A DNA stretch of 51,637 nt from Paracoccus shanxieyensis (lineage in GTDB: Bacteria; Pseudomonadota; Alphaproteobacteria; Rhodobacterales; Rhodobacteraceae). Positions 1 to 9,038 of this stretch are shown piece by piece. The stretch lies in the NCBI RefSeq assembly GCF_009711265.1, contig NZ_WMII01000022.1:1-51637 (forward strand). The letters are read 5' to 3'. The translations under genes and the position numbers were made by a program. Position 1 is the stretch's first letter; each line of letters begins with the position of its first letter. The notes beneath the pieces are model-generated. The model saw only the letters and a program-made list of their open reading frames with translations. It made no database searches and was not told where the DNA came from.

Positions 1-100
1 AAGGTCTCGCAACCCGAAACTTGTCCGAAGATCGACGGTGACCGCCAGCGTCACCAACGGCCGCGCGCTGCGCTACGCCGAAGGCTCCGCGCGCGGCCTC

Positions 101-3100
101 CTACACCATGTGTTGGGACACTGCCTTGAGATCCAAGCTATGTTGGAAGGGCTCAAGATCATCGAGGATCGTCTCATCGCCGATCTTGATCTCCATCTCT
201 GCCCGCTTTGCTATGTTCAACCTGACCGAGCGTAGGCGCCGCAGTGGACCTTGATCTGGGGACACATGGTTGCGCATCGCCAAGATAAATGGGCGAGCTT
301 CTTCAAACCGAGTGGTCATGGCGGTCGCAAGTTCTCCGGTCTCGGCTTCGATAGAACACAGACGAATGCTCATGACGTCTTTGCGCAGCGCCGGTATCGC
401 AAAGCGTGCGGCCACCTGCGTCGCGTTTCGCCGGGACGGCAGGTCCACGAGCTTCAGGTGACTCCTTACCGCTTTCGGCAGATCATCGCGGTGGGCGTAG
501 ACTGTGTCTTTCCGTGCCGCCCACTCTCGCCCGGTCTTCGCAATAATTGGCACCATGCCTTCGAGCATGTACCGCTCCCGATCCGCTCCACCGAGGTCCG
601 GATCGAAATGCTCTCGCTCGAGAACCTGAATCAAAAAACGGCTACAGACTTCCAACGGAATGTCTCGGGCCGGAAGATCCAGAAGCAGCCGGTAAACTTG
701 AGACTCCCCTAAATCACCGAGGTTGCGCACGACGCCAGCGCGCTCCAAGCCACGCCGCCACAGCCGGACATTCAGTCCGTACTTCTCCAAGTCTGCATGT
801 GAAGGTGCCTCAGGCTCACGAAAAAGCGAAGCAAGCGCTCCGGGTTCAATCATCGCATCCTGTGGCGCATACACGTGCCCATCAGCACAGCGCAACCAAG
901 CACTTCGTTTGACGATCTCGCGGAATACCTCGGGCAAGACACCGTCGTATGGTCGAAAGCTTGCGTTTGCATTTGTGCGCCCCTGCAGGGAAACACTAAA
1001 CGGCTCAGCGGGGTTCAACGGATCCATGCGGTCATCGAGCGCAAGCCAGGCCAAGACTGCCAAACTTGGAGCGGCCGCAAGAATGTCGCCCAATGCCTCG
1101 ACGGTGTCATATTCTGCTTTGAGTGAGTGCTCCCAAAATAGAGCGCTTCGAGTTAGCTTTTGGGATCTACCGCCGTCTGAAACGACGAAGGTCTCGGGAA
1201 GAGCCTGCTTCACGTGCTCTCGCCACTCTGCAGGTAGCGACTCTGTCTTTTTGCGAGGCCATTTGTTGATGCCCAACCATAGAAGGAATTCCTCGACGCT
1301 CTGCGCATCGGAAGGGAGACCGTTAACGGCTGGTTCATCGATCAGCAGTTCGGGATGCGCGGCGTAGAGTTCGGAATTGATTTTTCCTGAGATCCCGTAG
1401 GCAGCAGAAAGATGGACTGTTGTGACATCATGCCAGTTTCCGTCCTTACATAGGACAGAAATGATCCCGCTCGGCCTTTGGCGCTTTTGGTCGTGGAGCG
1501 CAAAGAGGTGGCCGAGGAACTCAGCCTGCAGGCGATCAGGTTCTGCATGCCCGCCCTTCAGCAACTCACTAAGCCTGACCCGCAGGGCGTTGATCACACT
1601 GTCCACACTAAATTCAGTGACCCGGAAACCCTTAAGTGAGGCTATCTTTTCACGAAGCGTGGAACCTTTTGCATGTTCCAAAAGCTGCTCCCACAAGTCG
1701 GGACTGATGAAGCGCGCAGTCGACCAGCGGGGTAGACTGTGGCGTTGATCAGTCCGACTTGGTGGAGGAAAGGGTGTCGCAGTCTTGGGCATCGGCCTGA
1801 GATTGGCATCCAGCAACAGTCTCCTGTCGTGATGCAATAACGGTAGGGTCGATGCGACACCGACGATGGCGAGCGCCCGCTCTGACACACTGAGATCCGC
1901 CAGTCGCAGTCGCTCGGTCAACTCCGACGGGTCTATTTCAGGGACTTCTAGCCGACTGCGCAGCACTGTTTCCGCGTTGGTCGATTCGACGGCGGCAAGC
2001 TCGCCGAAGAACCGCTGCGGGAGGAAGTTTGCGTAACCGACAGGTCCGATCTTGCTTTGCACCGCCGTCCGCCAAGTTCCATCAAGACTGCGGATCAGAG
2101 GTAACTGCTTTGCACGGCGCCAGGTGGCTTGGGCCAATGACTTCAACTGCTGCGGGAAGGCGCCATGCTCTACTAGCCATTCGAGTGGATCACCCGAGAT
2201 TCGTTCGCCCTCTCGCAACTCATCGAGCGTCTCCGCGAAGAAGGTGCCGAGCTCGCTCAGAACAGCTGCGTTCAGATCGGATGCGTCCTCAAGCATTTTG
2301 CGGTTCGAGGCAAGTTCCAGGGTCGCGTGAAAAAGGCCCGCGAACGGCATCGGCAAGGAGGTAGGAAAAAAGCTGTGCAAGACACCCGCGCCACAGGGCT
2401 GATCAACGCGTAGGGCAATCGCGAGCTCGTAGTCACGATCAGCCTCGCCTATGACAACCGAGCCTTTCCGCCGCCGTAGGATCCAACTTTGGATTTCCGT
2501 GTCGGCTCCATGGACGAGATTGATTGTCACATCTCCGTCGACCTCCTCGCTGGGGGCGATCGACCAATTGCGGACGGGCTCTTCAGGAAGCTGAATTCGG
2601 ATTTCCCGTATGGTCGGAACGAAGAGGAGGAATGCCGGCTCGAATTCACGCGCTTGGTCGATCGCCTTTTCCGCCGCGCCTCCGTCTCGGAATGGTACCG
2701 CCACCACAGTATCGTAACCCGCGCTACGTAAGGCTCGGACATGGTGAAGCATGGCCGCCGTGTCGGGATCCAAATTATCTTCGAGGTCTGTTCCGATTGC
2801 AGGAAAGACGAGGAGAGGTGGGCGCTCCGATTTGGCACGTGACAGCTTTGCAGCCAAATTTGGGCTCTGACGCGCCAAATCAGAAACCTGTGCCGCAGCG
2901 TGACGCTGCGAAAAGCCCAGCTCCAACGCTCCGCTGCTTATCAGTGGGGTATCCGTCCAGTTTAGGATAGCTCGAAAACCAAGGCCCTTGGCGCCGATCA
3001 TCCGTGCTGTCCGGATCGGTTTGTCGCTAGTGTGGGCGGTCATCAGCGATGTGACGCCCCCCGAGCGGAAGGGTTGGCCGGTATTCGCGACATAGAGGCA

Positions 3101-3358
3101 ATTGGATGCAACCTCTATTAGAACCCTGCCGGGGCGGTCCACCTCGGCGGCAGCATCTGCCGCATTCTGGACCAATTCGAGGAGTTCACGTCCAGCATAG
3201 TCGGCGGTTGTTTGTCGTTCCGCACGAGAATGTCCAAGCAGGAAATCCGGTTTTGCAAGATACGCCTTTCGCGTGCCGGAAAGTTCCCGAGCAATGAAAT
3301 CCGACCACGCCTCGGGACTACGAGGATCTTCGTGGTGTTCGGGCGGATCCTCTAACAT
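101..3358 (-). CDS. Sacsin/Hsp90-like (GHKL) ATPase-domain protein
   Basis: This is a large cytoplasmic protein of 1085 aa. The N-terminus carries a GHKL-type ATP pocket like that of sacsin: GRELLELVQNAADAA at residues 57-71 (E61, N65) is the N-box, and IGAKGLGF at 121-128 is the glycine lid. The other ~900 residues match no domain I can name. It is the last gene of a leftward operon, 95 bp after the nuclease-helicase gene. Related ATPases occur in bacterial defence loci and probably act as ATP-driven conformational switches, but the exact role here is unknown. The ATPase assignment is firm; a defence role is inferred from the neighbours only. Confidence 0.75.
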   Translation of the reverse strand: MLEDPPEHHEDPRSPEAWSDFIARELSGTRKAYLAKPDFLLGHSRAERQTTADYAGRELLELVQNAADAAAEVDRPGRVLIEVASNCLYVANTGQPFRSGGVTSLMTAHTSDKPIRTARMIGAKGLGFRAILNWTDTPLISSGALELGFSQRHAAAQVSDLARQSPNLAAKLSRAKSERPPLLVFPAIGTDLEDNLDPDTAAMLHHVRALRSAGYDTVVAVPFRDGGAAEKAIDQAREFEPAFLLFVPTIREIRIQLPEEPVRNWSIAPSEEVDGDVTINLVHGADTEIQSWILRRRKGSVVIGEADRDYELAIALRVDQPCGAGVLHSFFPTSLPMPFAGLFHATLELASNRKMLEDASDLNAAVLSELGTFFAETLDELREGERISGDPLEWLVEHGAFPQQLKSLAQATWRRAKQLPLIRSLDGTWRTAVQSKIGPVGYANFLPQRFFGELAAVESTNAETVLRSRLEVPEIDPSELTERLRLADLSVSERALAIVGVASTLPLLHHDRRLLLDANLRPMPKTATPFPPPSRTDQRHSLPRWSTARFISPDLWEQLLEHAKGSTLREKIASLKGFRVTEFSVDSVINALRVRLSELLKGGHAEPDRLQAEFLGHLFALHDQKRQRPSGIISVLCKDGNWHDVTTVHLSAAYGISGKINSELYAAHPELLIDEPAVNGLPSDAQSVEEFLLWLGINKWPRKKTESLPAEWREHVKQALPETFVVSDGGRSQKLTRSALFWEHSLKAEYDTVEALGDILAAAPSLAVLAWLALDDRMDPLNPAEPFSVSLQGRTNANASFRPYDGVLPEVFREIVKRSAWLRCADGHVYAPQDAMIEPGALASLFREPEAPSHADLEKYGLNVRLWRRGLERAGVVRNLGDLGESQVYRLLLDLPARDIPLEVCSRFLIQVLEREHFDPDLGGADRERYMLEGMVPIIAKTGREWAARKDTVYAHRDDLPKAVRSHLKLVDLPSRRNATQVAARFAIPALRKDVMSIRLCSIEAETGELATAMTTRFEEARPFILAMRNHVSPDQGPLRRLRSVRLNIAKRAEMEIKIGDETILDDLEPFQHSLDLKAVSQHMV

Positions 3359-3452
3359 TGACCGTATCTCCGTTTCGCCGACATCCGCTGATAGTACTCC
3401 TTTCGGACAGATCGAACCCGATCCTGTCCTCCCAGTGCCCGAAGTCTCTGGA

Positions 3453-6400
3453 TTACGGCGACCGGATATTCAAAGCACAAATCATATTCACCAACCGCAT
3501 CTGCTCGACAGTCTCGCATTTCGCTTCCCGCAGACGCGGTGCGCCGAAAACCAGCGCCAGCCCCTTGGCGCGGGACACCGCGACATTGATGCGGTTGAGC
3601 GAGAACAGGAACTCCATTCCGCGCGAGGTTTCCTCGGCTGATGAGGCGGTCATCGAGACAAGGCAGACCGGGGCTTCCTGTCCCTGGAACTTGTCCACCG
3701 TGCCCACACGGATGGCACCGGGTAACGCATCGCGCAGGGCGTTGACCTGTGCGTTATAGGGGGCGACAACGATGATGTCGCCGACCCTCATCGGGCGGGT
3801 GGTTCCGTCCTTCTCTGTCCACGTTCCCCTCATCAGATCAGCTACGGCCGCGCGGATCGCTTCAACCTCTTCGGCCGCGATCTGCGCGTTGCCCTCGTGC
3901 GGGACCGGCACCCAGAAGGCCCCCGCCTCGGGGAAGCGCGTGCCACGGACGGCCTGGTGCACGGTGTCAGGGTGGCTGGTCAAACGCCCCTCATAGACCT
4001 GATCCGAGATGAACCGGCAGACCTCCGGGTGCATCCGGCGCGACACGGGCAGGAAGATGCCGCGGTCCGGCGGCACGGTCGCATGTTCGCCCAGCATCCA
4101 GTCGAGGCACGACAGGTTCGCAGGCTCCGGATGCGCCCCCTGGATCACCTGCGGCAACTGGCGCGGGTCACCGACCAACACGATGTTGCGCGCCGCCCGG
4201 CCCATGGCAACCATGTTGGCCAACCCGACCTGCCCTGCCTCGTCCACAAAAAGCCAATCGAAGGCCTGCACGTTTTCGTCGCGAGAGAAGAACCAGGCCG
4301 TCGCGCCGACAACATGTTGCCCACCTGCCGCCTCGTCATTGCTTGTGGTGCGGCGCACCGGGCAATCTTCGGGGTAGCCGTCATCGTCGCCGCCGGTCTT
4401 GTGAACCAGATCCAGCGTTATCGGCAAATCCTCATCCTCGAGCGCACTCAGGCAACCCATCAGGACGTTGCGGATCGCTTCGTGGCTGTTCGAGGTCACG
4501 CCGACCCTTGCGCCTTTCCGCACCAGCGACAGGATCGCCCTTGCGGTGACATAGGTCTTGCCGGTACCGGGCGGTCCCTGAATGGGCAGCAAGGTTTCAT
4601 CCATCGCACCCACAGCCACGATCGTGCCGGAAACGGGGTCGGCCACAGGCTTCAGCGGACCGGTTTTCAGACGGGGTGCTGCGCGCGACAGCAGGTCATC
4701 GACCGCCCGATAGGCACGCGGACCGCATTGGTCGGCGATGACGTTACGCAAGGCGCCAGGGATGGGTTTGGGATCAAGCGGCCAGTCGGGGTGCAGGTTC
4801 ACCCGGTCTCCCAGAAGATGATCCTTGCCCGGCCCGGCCTTAACCGTGACCTGCCGCCTTCTGCGATCCATGTCGGTGATACTGACCGAGATCGGCGGAC
4901 CATCGAACACCGGCACCGTCGCCCCCTTGCCGGGGCGAAGCTTCGTTTCTTGCAAGGGGAAGTGATAGCTGCGGGCAAAGGACCGCTTGACCGGTTCGAC
5001 CGGGCCAATCGCTTCCAGCCCCGCGAGCGCGTCCAGATCGTCGATCAGGTCGTCCTCCTCCTTGGACGCGGAGTCGAACACCGCCCATTGCGCGGGCTTG
5101 GCCTCGCGCTTGTGAAAGAGGCCGAGGTTGAACAGCAGAGCCTGCCGGTCATCGGGCAGACCCGATGCAGCAAGTGCTTTGCGCAAGGCCTGCGCGTCGG
5201 CATCTTCCTCGGCCTCTTTCGGCCCGGCATCAGGGGCCAGGGTCGGCCACGGCCCCGCAGGCCGGATGCCCACCAGCCAGTCGCGCAATTCCTCGGTCGA
5301 GAGGCAGTCGATCCGATTGTAATCCTCGATCTCGTCAAGGATCTGTTGCTCGCCCGTCTCGCGCCAGCGTTCGTAGGCAACGACCGACCCACCCGCCGTC
5401 TTGACCTCGCCCTCGCGCACGCGGCCGTAGAAAGCCTCCATCGACTTGATGGAATAGTTGCGTTCCGACCCGATCAAGCCACCACGCACCACGGCGAACA
5501 GATCGACGAAGCGGCGTTCGCGCAGCAGGCGGTCAAGGAAAGCCTCGCCGATCCCGTATTTCGTGGTCAGGCGGCGCAGCGCGGTGATCTCATAGGCCGC
5601 GTAATGATAGATGCGCGCTTTGGGGAAGGCCTCCAGCCGGGCGCGGAAGAAAGCGAAAAGCGCCTCCAGCGCCGTGGCCTCGGCCGCGTGGTCATGCGCC
5701 CAGAAGGCGCGGAACTGCCCGTCGAACCAAATGCCATGCAGATATTCGAGGCCGCCCTCGTAATGCGGATCGCCTTCAATGTCGTAGAACAGATCGCCCG
5801 GCTGCGGTTCCGGCAGCAGGTCAAAGCCCTTGCCGGGCTCAGGCGCGCGCAACTCGAAGGACGGGGCGCTGGTCTTGCGCGCGTGCTGCAACCGGGCCTG
5901 CGTCACCAGACGCGCGCGGGTGCCGTCGGCCAAGCCCCGCACCGGGCGATTTAGGTCCGCAAGGTCCGCCATCGTGGTGATCCCGGCCGCCTCCAGCTTC
6001 TTGACCTGCCCGCGGCTGATATTGGCCACGTTGAATAGACTATCCTCGGCCTGCCAGACGCTTTCGCAGTGATCGGCCCAGCGACAAAGGCCGCAATCTG
6101 CACAGGGCACGGGGCGCGTGGGCGGCGGATCTGCGACGAAGGCCTCCAGCCGCGCCCGCGCCGCCCGGGCGTAATGGGCATAGTCCACCAGCCGCAGGGT
6201 CGCGCGTGCGCCGGTGCCCAGTTCGACATGGGCAAACTCCGGCGCGGCACCCTGCACCTCAGTCAGCAGGTCAGAATAAAGGACAAGCTGCAGCACATGC
6301 TTCGGATGCGGCCTGCGTTTCAGCTTGGTGTCGGCCACCTCATAGCTGAACGGCCCAAGTGCTGAAGGCTTATCGACCCGCAGCAGGAAATCCGACCAGC

Positions 6401-6725
6401 CGCCCCAGGTGCCGGACAGGAAGGCCCCCTGAAAAATGACCTCGGCACCCTGCGCAAGCGCTTCCCGGGTCGCCTGCGCATCGGAGGCCAGATCGCCGCG
6501 GGGAATCTCCAGCACAGCTTTTCCAGCGGACTTCAGCTTCGCCAGATGCGCCGCTTCATGCGCGTCGCCCTGTTTCTGCAACAAGGCGGCGTCCTCGGTA
6601 TCTTCGCCCGGCTCTGGCCCCTCGCCGCGCAGCCGCATCAGATCGAGCGTGGTTGCATGGGCACAGCCCATGAACCGCATCAGGTCGGTCGCCGAGAAAA
6701 GGATGTTGCCGCCGAGGTTTCTCAT
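3453..6725 (-). CDS. TM0106-type RecB-like nuclease / exonuclease / SF1 helicase fusion
   Basis: The protein has 1090 aa and three parts. The N-terminal part (~1-230) looks like a RecB/Cas4-type nuclease: a D-x-K strand, a downstream QL helix, and a cysteine cluster CADCGLCRWADHC that could hold an Fe-S centre. The middle (~300-480) resembles a YprB-type RNase H-fold exonuclease (FYDIEGDP, later YNRIDCLSTEEL). The C-terminal half is a UPF1/DNA2-like SF1 helicase: Walker A GPPGTGKT at 717-724, VDEAGQV, GDPRQLPQV, then TVDKFQGQE and NVAVSRAK. It probably unwinds and degrades nucleic acid. The start has only a weak ribosome site. It is co-directional with the sacsin-like ATPase gene, suggesting joint action. 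Confidence 0.85.
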   Translation of the reverse strand: MRNLGGNILFSATDLMRFMGCAHATTLDLMRLRGEGPEPGEDTEDAALLQKQGDAHEAAHLAKLKSAGKAVLEIPRGDLASDAQATREALAQGAEVIFQGAFLSGTWGGWSDFLLRVDKPSALGPFSYEVADTKLKRRPHPKHVLQLVLYSDLLTEVQGAAPEFAHVELGTGARATLRLVDYAHYARAARARLEAFVADPPPTRPVPCADCGLCRWADHCESVWQAEDSLFNVANISRGQVKKLEAAGITTMADLADLNRPVRGLADGTRARLVTQARLQHARKTSAPSFELRAPEPGKGFDLLPEPQPGDLFYDIEGDPHYEGGLEYLHGIWFDGQFRAFWAHDHAAEATALEALFAFFRARLEAFPKARIYHYAAYEITALRRLTTKYGIGEAFLDRLLRERRFVDLFAVVRGGLIGSERNYSIKSMEAFYGRVREGEVKTAGGSVVAYERWRETGEQQILDEIEDYNRIDCLSTEELRDWLVGIRPAGPWPTLAPDAGPKEAEEDADAQALRKALAASGLPDDRQALLFNLGLFHKREAKPAQWAVFDSASKEEDDLIDDLDALAGLEAIGPVEPVKRSFARSYHFPLQETKLRPGKGATVPVFDGPPISVSITDMDRRRRQVTVKAGPGKDHLLGDRVNLHPDWPLDPKPIPGALRNVIADQCGPRAYRAVDDLLSRAAPRLKTGPLKPVADPVSGTIVAVGAMDETLLPIQGPPGTGKTYVTARAILSLVRKGARVGVTSNSHEAIRNVLMGCLSALEDEDLPITLDLVHKTGGDDDGYPEDCPVRRTTSNDEAAGGQHVVGATAWFFSRDENVQAFDWLFVDEAGQVGLANMVAMGRAARNIVLVGDPRQLPQVIQGAHPEPANLSCLDWMLGEHATVPPDRGIFLPVSRRMHPEVCRFISDQVYEGRLTSHPDTVHQAVRGTRFPEAGAFWVPVPHEGNAQIAAEEVEAIRAAVADLMRGTWTEKDGTTRPMRVGDIIVVAPYNAQVNALRDALPGAIRVGTVDKFQGQEAPVCLVSMTASSAEETSRGMEFLFSLNRINVAVSRAKGLALVFGAPRLREAKCETVEQMRLVNMICALNIRSP

Positions 6726-6882
6726 GGTCGCCCTGAAATCGTAAATGAGCGCAACCCGAAGCGGAATCGTCTCGTCAGGTCACAGGTTCTTCAATAATCT
6801 CCTTGGGTGTCAATTCCTGTCGGGCTCGGGGCGCCAATAAATCGGCGTGCCGCCCGCTGAACCTTGCGCAGGTTCAAGCCAA

Positions 6883-7152
6883 CTACACATCACCCTCTCG
6901 CACGATCCGGAGGCTCTTCGGCGCGATCAGCGAGGGCGGCTTGCCTTTTGCGCCCATGCGCAGCGAAAAGCCACGACTGACAAGCGAGGCGGCCTCGTCC
7001 AGCGTCCAGACATAGGTCGCGTTTTCGGCGTGGTGCTTGTGTTTGCCATGCGCCGGATCGGCAAGCTGATAGCCCTTAGACGTAACGACAGGCTCCTCGA
7101 CGATGCCGCCCCGCGATGAAACCCGTTCGATCCTGATGACACGACCAGCCAT
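6883..7152 (-). CDS. Small hypothetical protein, first gene of the nuclease-helicase operon
   Basis: An 89-aa basic protein with no family I recognise. A good ribosome site (GAGGAAG) lies just upstream of ATG at 7152. It is the first leftward gene of the operon and sits 157 bp before the helicase gene. There is no signal peptide or membrane segment. The middle holds a charged HGKHKHH stretch followed by TYVWTLDEAASLV. It could be an accessory or regulatory subunit of the nuclease-helicase/ATPase pair, but that is inference from position alone. Confidence 0.6.
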   Translation of the reverse strand: MAGRVIRIERVSSRGGIVEEPVVTSKGYQLADPAHGKHKHHAENATYVWTLDEAASLVSRGFSLRMGAKGKPPSLIAPKSLRIVREGDV

Positions 7153-7171
7153 TGTTCTTCCTCTTAATGCT

Positions 7172-7260
7172 TTGGTGCGCCTGCCGGGCCAAGGAACTGG
7201 TGATGGAAATCACTCGGGAATCGGCTCGACAGGTCGCACCAACCTTCCTAGCCTGCCGGG
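7172..7260. promoter_or_regulatory. Divergent control region with inverted and direct repeats
   Basis: The 139 bp between the leftward operon and the WYL gene carry a perfect 8-bp inverted repeat, TTGGTGCG (7172-7179) and CGCACCAA (7235-7242). A 10-bp direct repeat, GCCTGCCGGG, lies at 7179-7188 and 7251-7260. This is the arrangement expected for operators of the adjacent WYL regulator, controlling both directions. The sites are seen in the sequence; the binding is inferred. Confidence 0.4.
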
Positions 7261-7291
7261 GTGACAATCTCTGACACGCTTGCGAGGCAGC

Positions 7292-8266
7292 ATGTCGTTT
7301 TCGAAGGCCCAAGATCTGATCCGACTTGCCCAGATTGCCGCTGCACGGCGCGGCGGCGTCAGTCTGGAGGATATCTGCGAGGAATTCGGCGTCTCGCACC
7401 GCACCGCGCAGCGAATGACCGATGCGCTTGAGGAGACCTTCGGCAATGTCGAAGCTGCCGATGGAGAGGACCGCAAAAGACGCTGGCGGCTTATCAATCC
7501 CGGCTTGTCGCAGTTGCAGCTGCGGCACGAAACCGCTGTCGAAGCGCTGGACATCGCGGCTCGGACGGCTGAGTCCGAGGGACGGCTGCGCCACGCCAAG
7601 GCATTGAACGACCTGCGCGATGGGCTGCTTGCACGAGTGCCAGCCCGCGCACGGATCGAGGCGGATGCCGAAGCCGTTCTGATGGCGATGGGCCAGGTCA
7701 CCCGGCCGGGGCCGAAGGTCAGCCTTCAACCCACAATCCTTGACGCGATCATCGAAGCCCTGCGTGGTCCCTTCCGTCTGCGCGTGCGCTACAATCAGGA
7801 CGCTGCTTCCCGCATCCTGGAGCCGCACGGCGTCCTTTTGGGCCATCGGACCTATCTTGCTGCTCGCGATCCGACCAAGAAGGACGAGGTGCGCAACTTC
7901 CGCATCGACCTCATCCACGAGGCCGAGACGCTCAACGAAAGCTTTGCCCTGCAGGAAGGGTTCACCATCGCCGAATACGCCGCGCAGGCCTTTGGCGTCT
8001 GGCAGGATCCGGCGCAATACGGCGAGGTGGTCTGGCGCTTTGCTCCGGAGGCCGCCGACCGCGCCGCGGGCTTCCGCTTCCATCCGCAGCAGGTGCTGGA
8101 ACCGCAGACAGATGGCAGTCTGATTGTGCGGTTCCACGCGGCGGGCTGGCTCGAGATGGCCTGGCATCTCTACCAATGGGGCGACAAAGTCGAGGTAATG
8201 GCACCGCAGGCGCTGCGCGACATGGTCGAAGGACATCGCCGCTCAGACTTTGCCGCCATGCCGTGA
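7292..8266 (+). CDS. WYL-domain transcriptional regulator
   Basis: A 324-aa protein with an N-terminal helix-turn-helix (SLEDICEEFGVSHRTAQRM, about residues 24-42). The C-terminal WYL domain is recognisable from RVRYNQ, HRTYLAARDP and the following RNFRIDLI strand. WYL regulators commonly sit beside phage-defence genes and respond to nucleic-acid ligands. I chose ATG 7292, preceded by GAGG, over the upstream TTG at 7280. It is divergent from the nuclease-helicase operon and 24 bp upstream of the HEPN gene, so it probably controls both. Confidence 0.85.
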   Translation: MSFSKAQDLIRLAQIAAARRGGVSLEDICEEFGVSHRTAQRMTDALEETFGNVEAADGEDRKRRWRLINPGLSQLQLRHETAVEALDIAARTAESEGRLRHAKALNDLRDGLLARVPARARIEADAEAVLMAMGQVTRPGPKVSLQPTILDAIIEALRGPFRLRVRYNQDAASRILEPHGVLLGHRTYLAARDPTKKDEVRNFRIDLIHEAETLNESFALQEGFTIAEYAAQAFGVWQDPAQYGEVVWRFAPEAADRAAGFRFHPQQVLEPQTDGSLIVRFHAAGWLEMAWHLYQWGDKVEVMAPQALRDMVEGHRRSDFAAMP

Positions 8267-8290
8267 CCCGAATTTGAGAGGATGTATTTG

Positions 8291-8956
8291 ATGCCTGACA
8301 CACTGAATTTCGCCATCCTCAAGGAAAAACAGCGTGCCATTCGGGCTGGTTTCCCTGAGACCATGGGCCTGCGCGTTCATCGCGCCATCAGCTGGATTGG
8401 TCGGGCCGAGGCCTGCGACGGGGACGACGACGCCCGTTTCATCTTCCTCTGGATCGCCTTCAACGCCGCTTATGCAGACGAACGGGAGTTCCAATCCATT
8501 CCGCAGGGCGAACGTGCGGCCTTCCTCGACTACTTCGGACGGCTGACCGCATTGGACAGCGAACGCCGCATCTACAAGGCTGTCTGGCAACGCTTCTCTG
8601 GGCCGGTGCGACTGCTTCTCGAAAACCGCTATGTCTTCAATCCGTTCTGGCAGCACCATAACGGGATCGACGGATTCGCGGATTGGGAGGATCGGTTCAA
8701 GGCATCGGCCAGATCCTTTGCGCAAGCGTTTCAGGCTGGTGACAGCGCGCGGGTCCTGAGCTTCGTGTTCGACCGCCTTTATGTACTGCGCAATCAGTTG
8801 GTCCATGGCGGGGCGACCTGGAACAGCGGGGTCAACCGAGCCCAGGTGCGCGACGGGGCTGCGATCCTTGCATTCCTAGTTCCGGTGTTCGTTGACCTGA
8901 TGATGGAGAACCCTGCAGTTGACTGGGGCCGCCCTTTCTATCCGGTCGTTGCATGA
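8291..8956 (+). CDS. HEPN-domain protein, candidate ribonuclease effector
   Basis: A 221-aa helical protein. Near the C-terminus is VLRNQLVHGG, where R167, N168 and H172 form the R-x4-H motif of catalytic HEPN ribonucleases. The earlier segment ARFIFLWIAFNAAY resembles the first HEPN helix. Family members are often RNA-cleaving toxins or defence effectors, though some are only helical adaptors. ATG 8291 is preferred because GAGAGG lies 9 nt upstream; the alternative ATG 8282 almost overlaps that site. It follows the WYL gene in the same direction, so the two are likely co-transcribed. Confidence 0.75.
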   Translation: MPDTLNFAILKEKQRAIRAGFPETMGLRVHRAISWIGRAEACDGDDDARFIFLWIAFNAAYADEREFQSIPQGERAAFLDYFGRLTALDSERRIYKAVWQRFSGPVRLLLENRYVFNPFWQHHNGIDGFADWEDRFKASARSFAQAFQAGDSARVLSFVFDRLYVLRNQLVHGGATWNSGVNRAQVRDGAAILAFLVPVFVDLMMENPAVDWGRPFYPVVA

Positions 8957-9038
8957 GAAACCGATCTACCAGAACCGCAACCAGAGGTCCTCTCGTAGTT
9001 TCCACATAGCCTGGGCCGGAAACGTCTGGTGGCGTGCT

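Noticed and set aside
1..100. Left edge of the window
   Set aside because: It reads like noncoding or truncated sequence after the sacsin-like gene; too short to assign.
3897..5954. 685-aa open frame on the plus strand
   Set aside because: It lies wholly inside the helicase gene on the other strand; the composition (Arg-, Gln-, His-rich) is typical of antisense frames in GC-rich DNA and it has no domain.
7076..8236. 386-aa open frame on the minus strand
   Set aside because: Antisense to the WYL gene, whose HTH and WYL motifs are clear on the plus strand.
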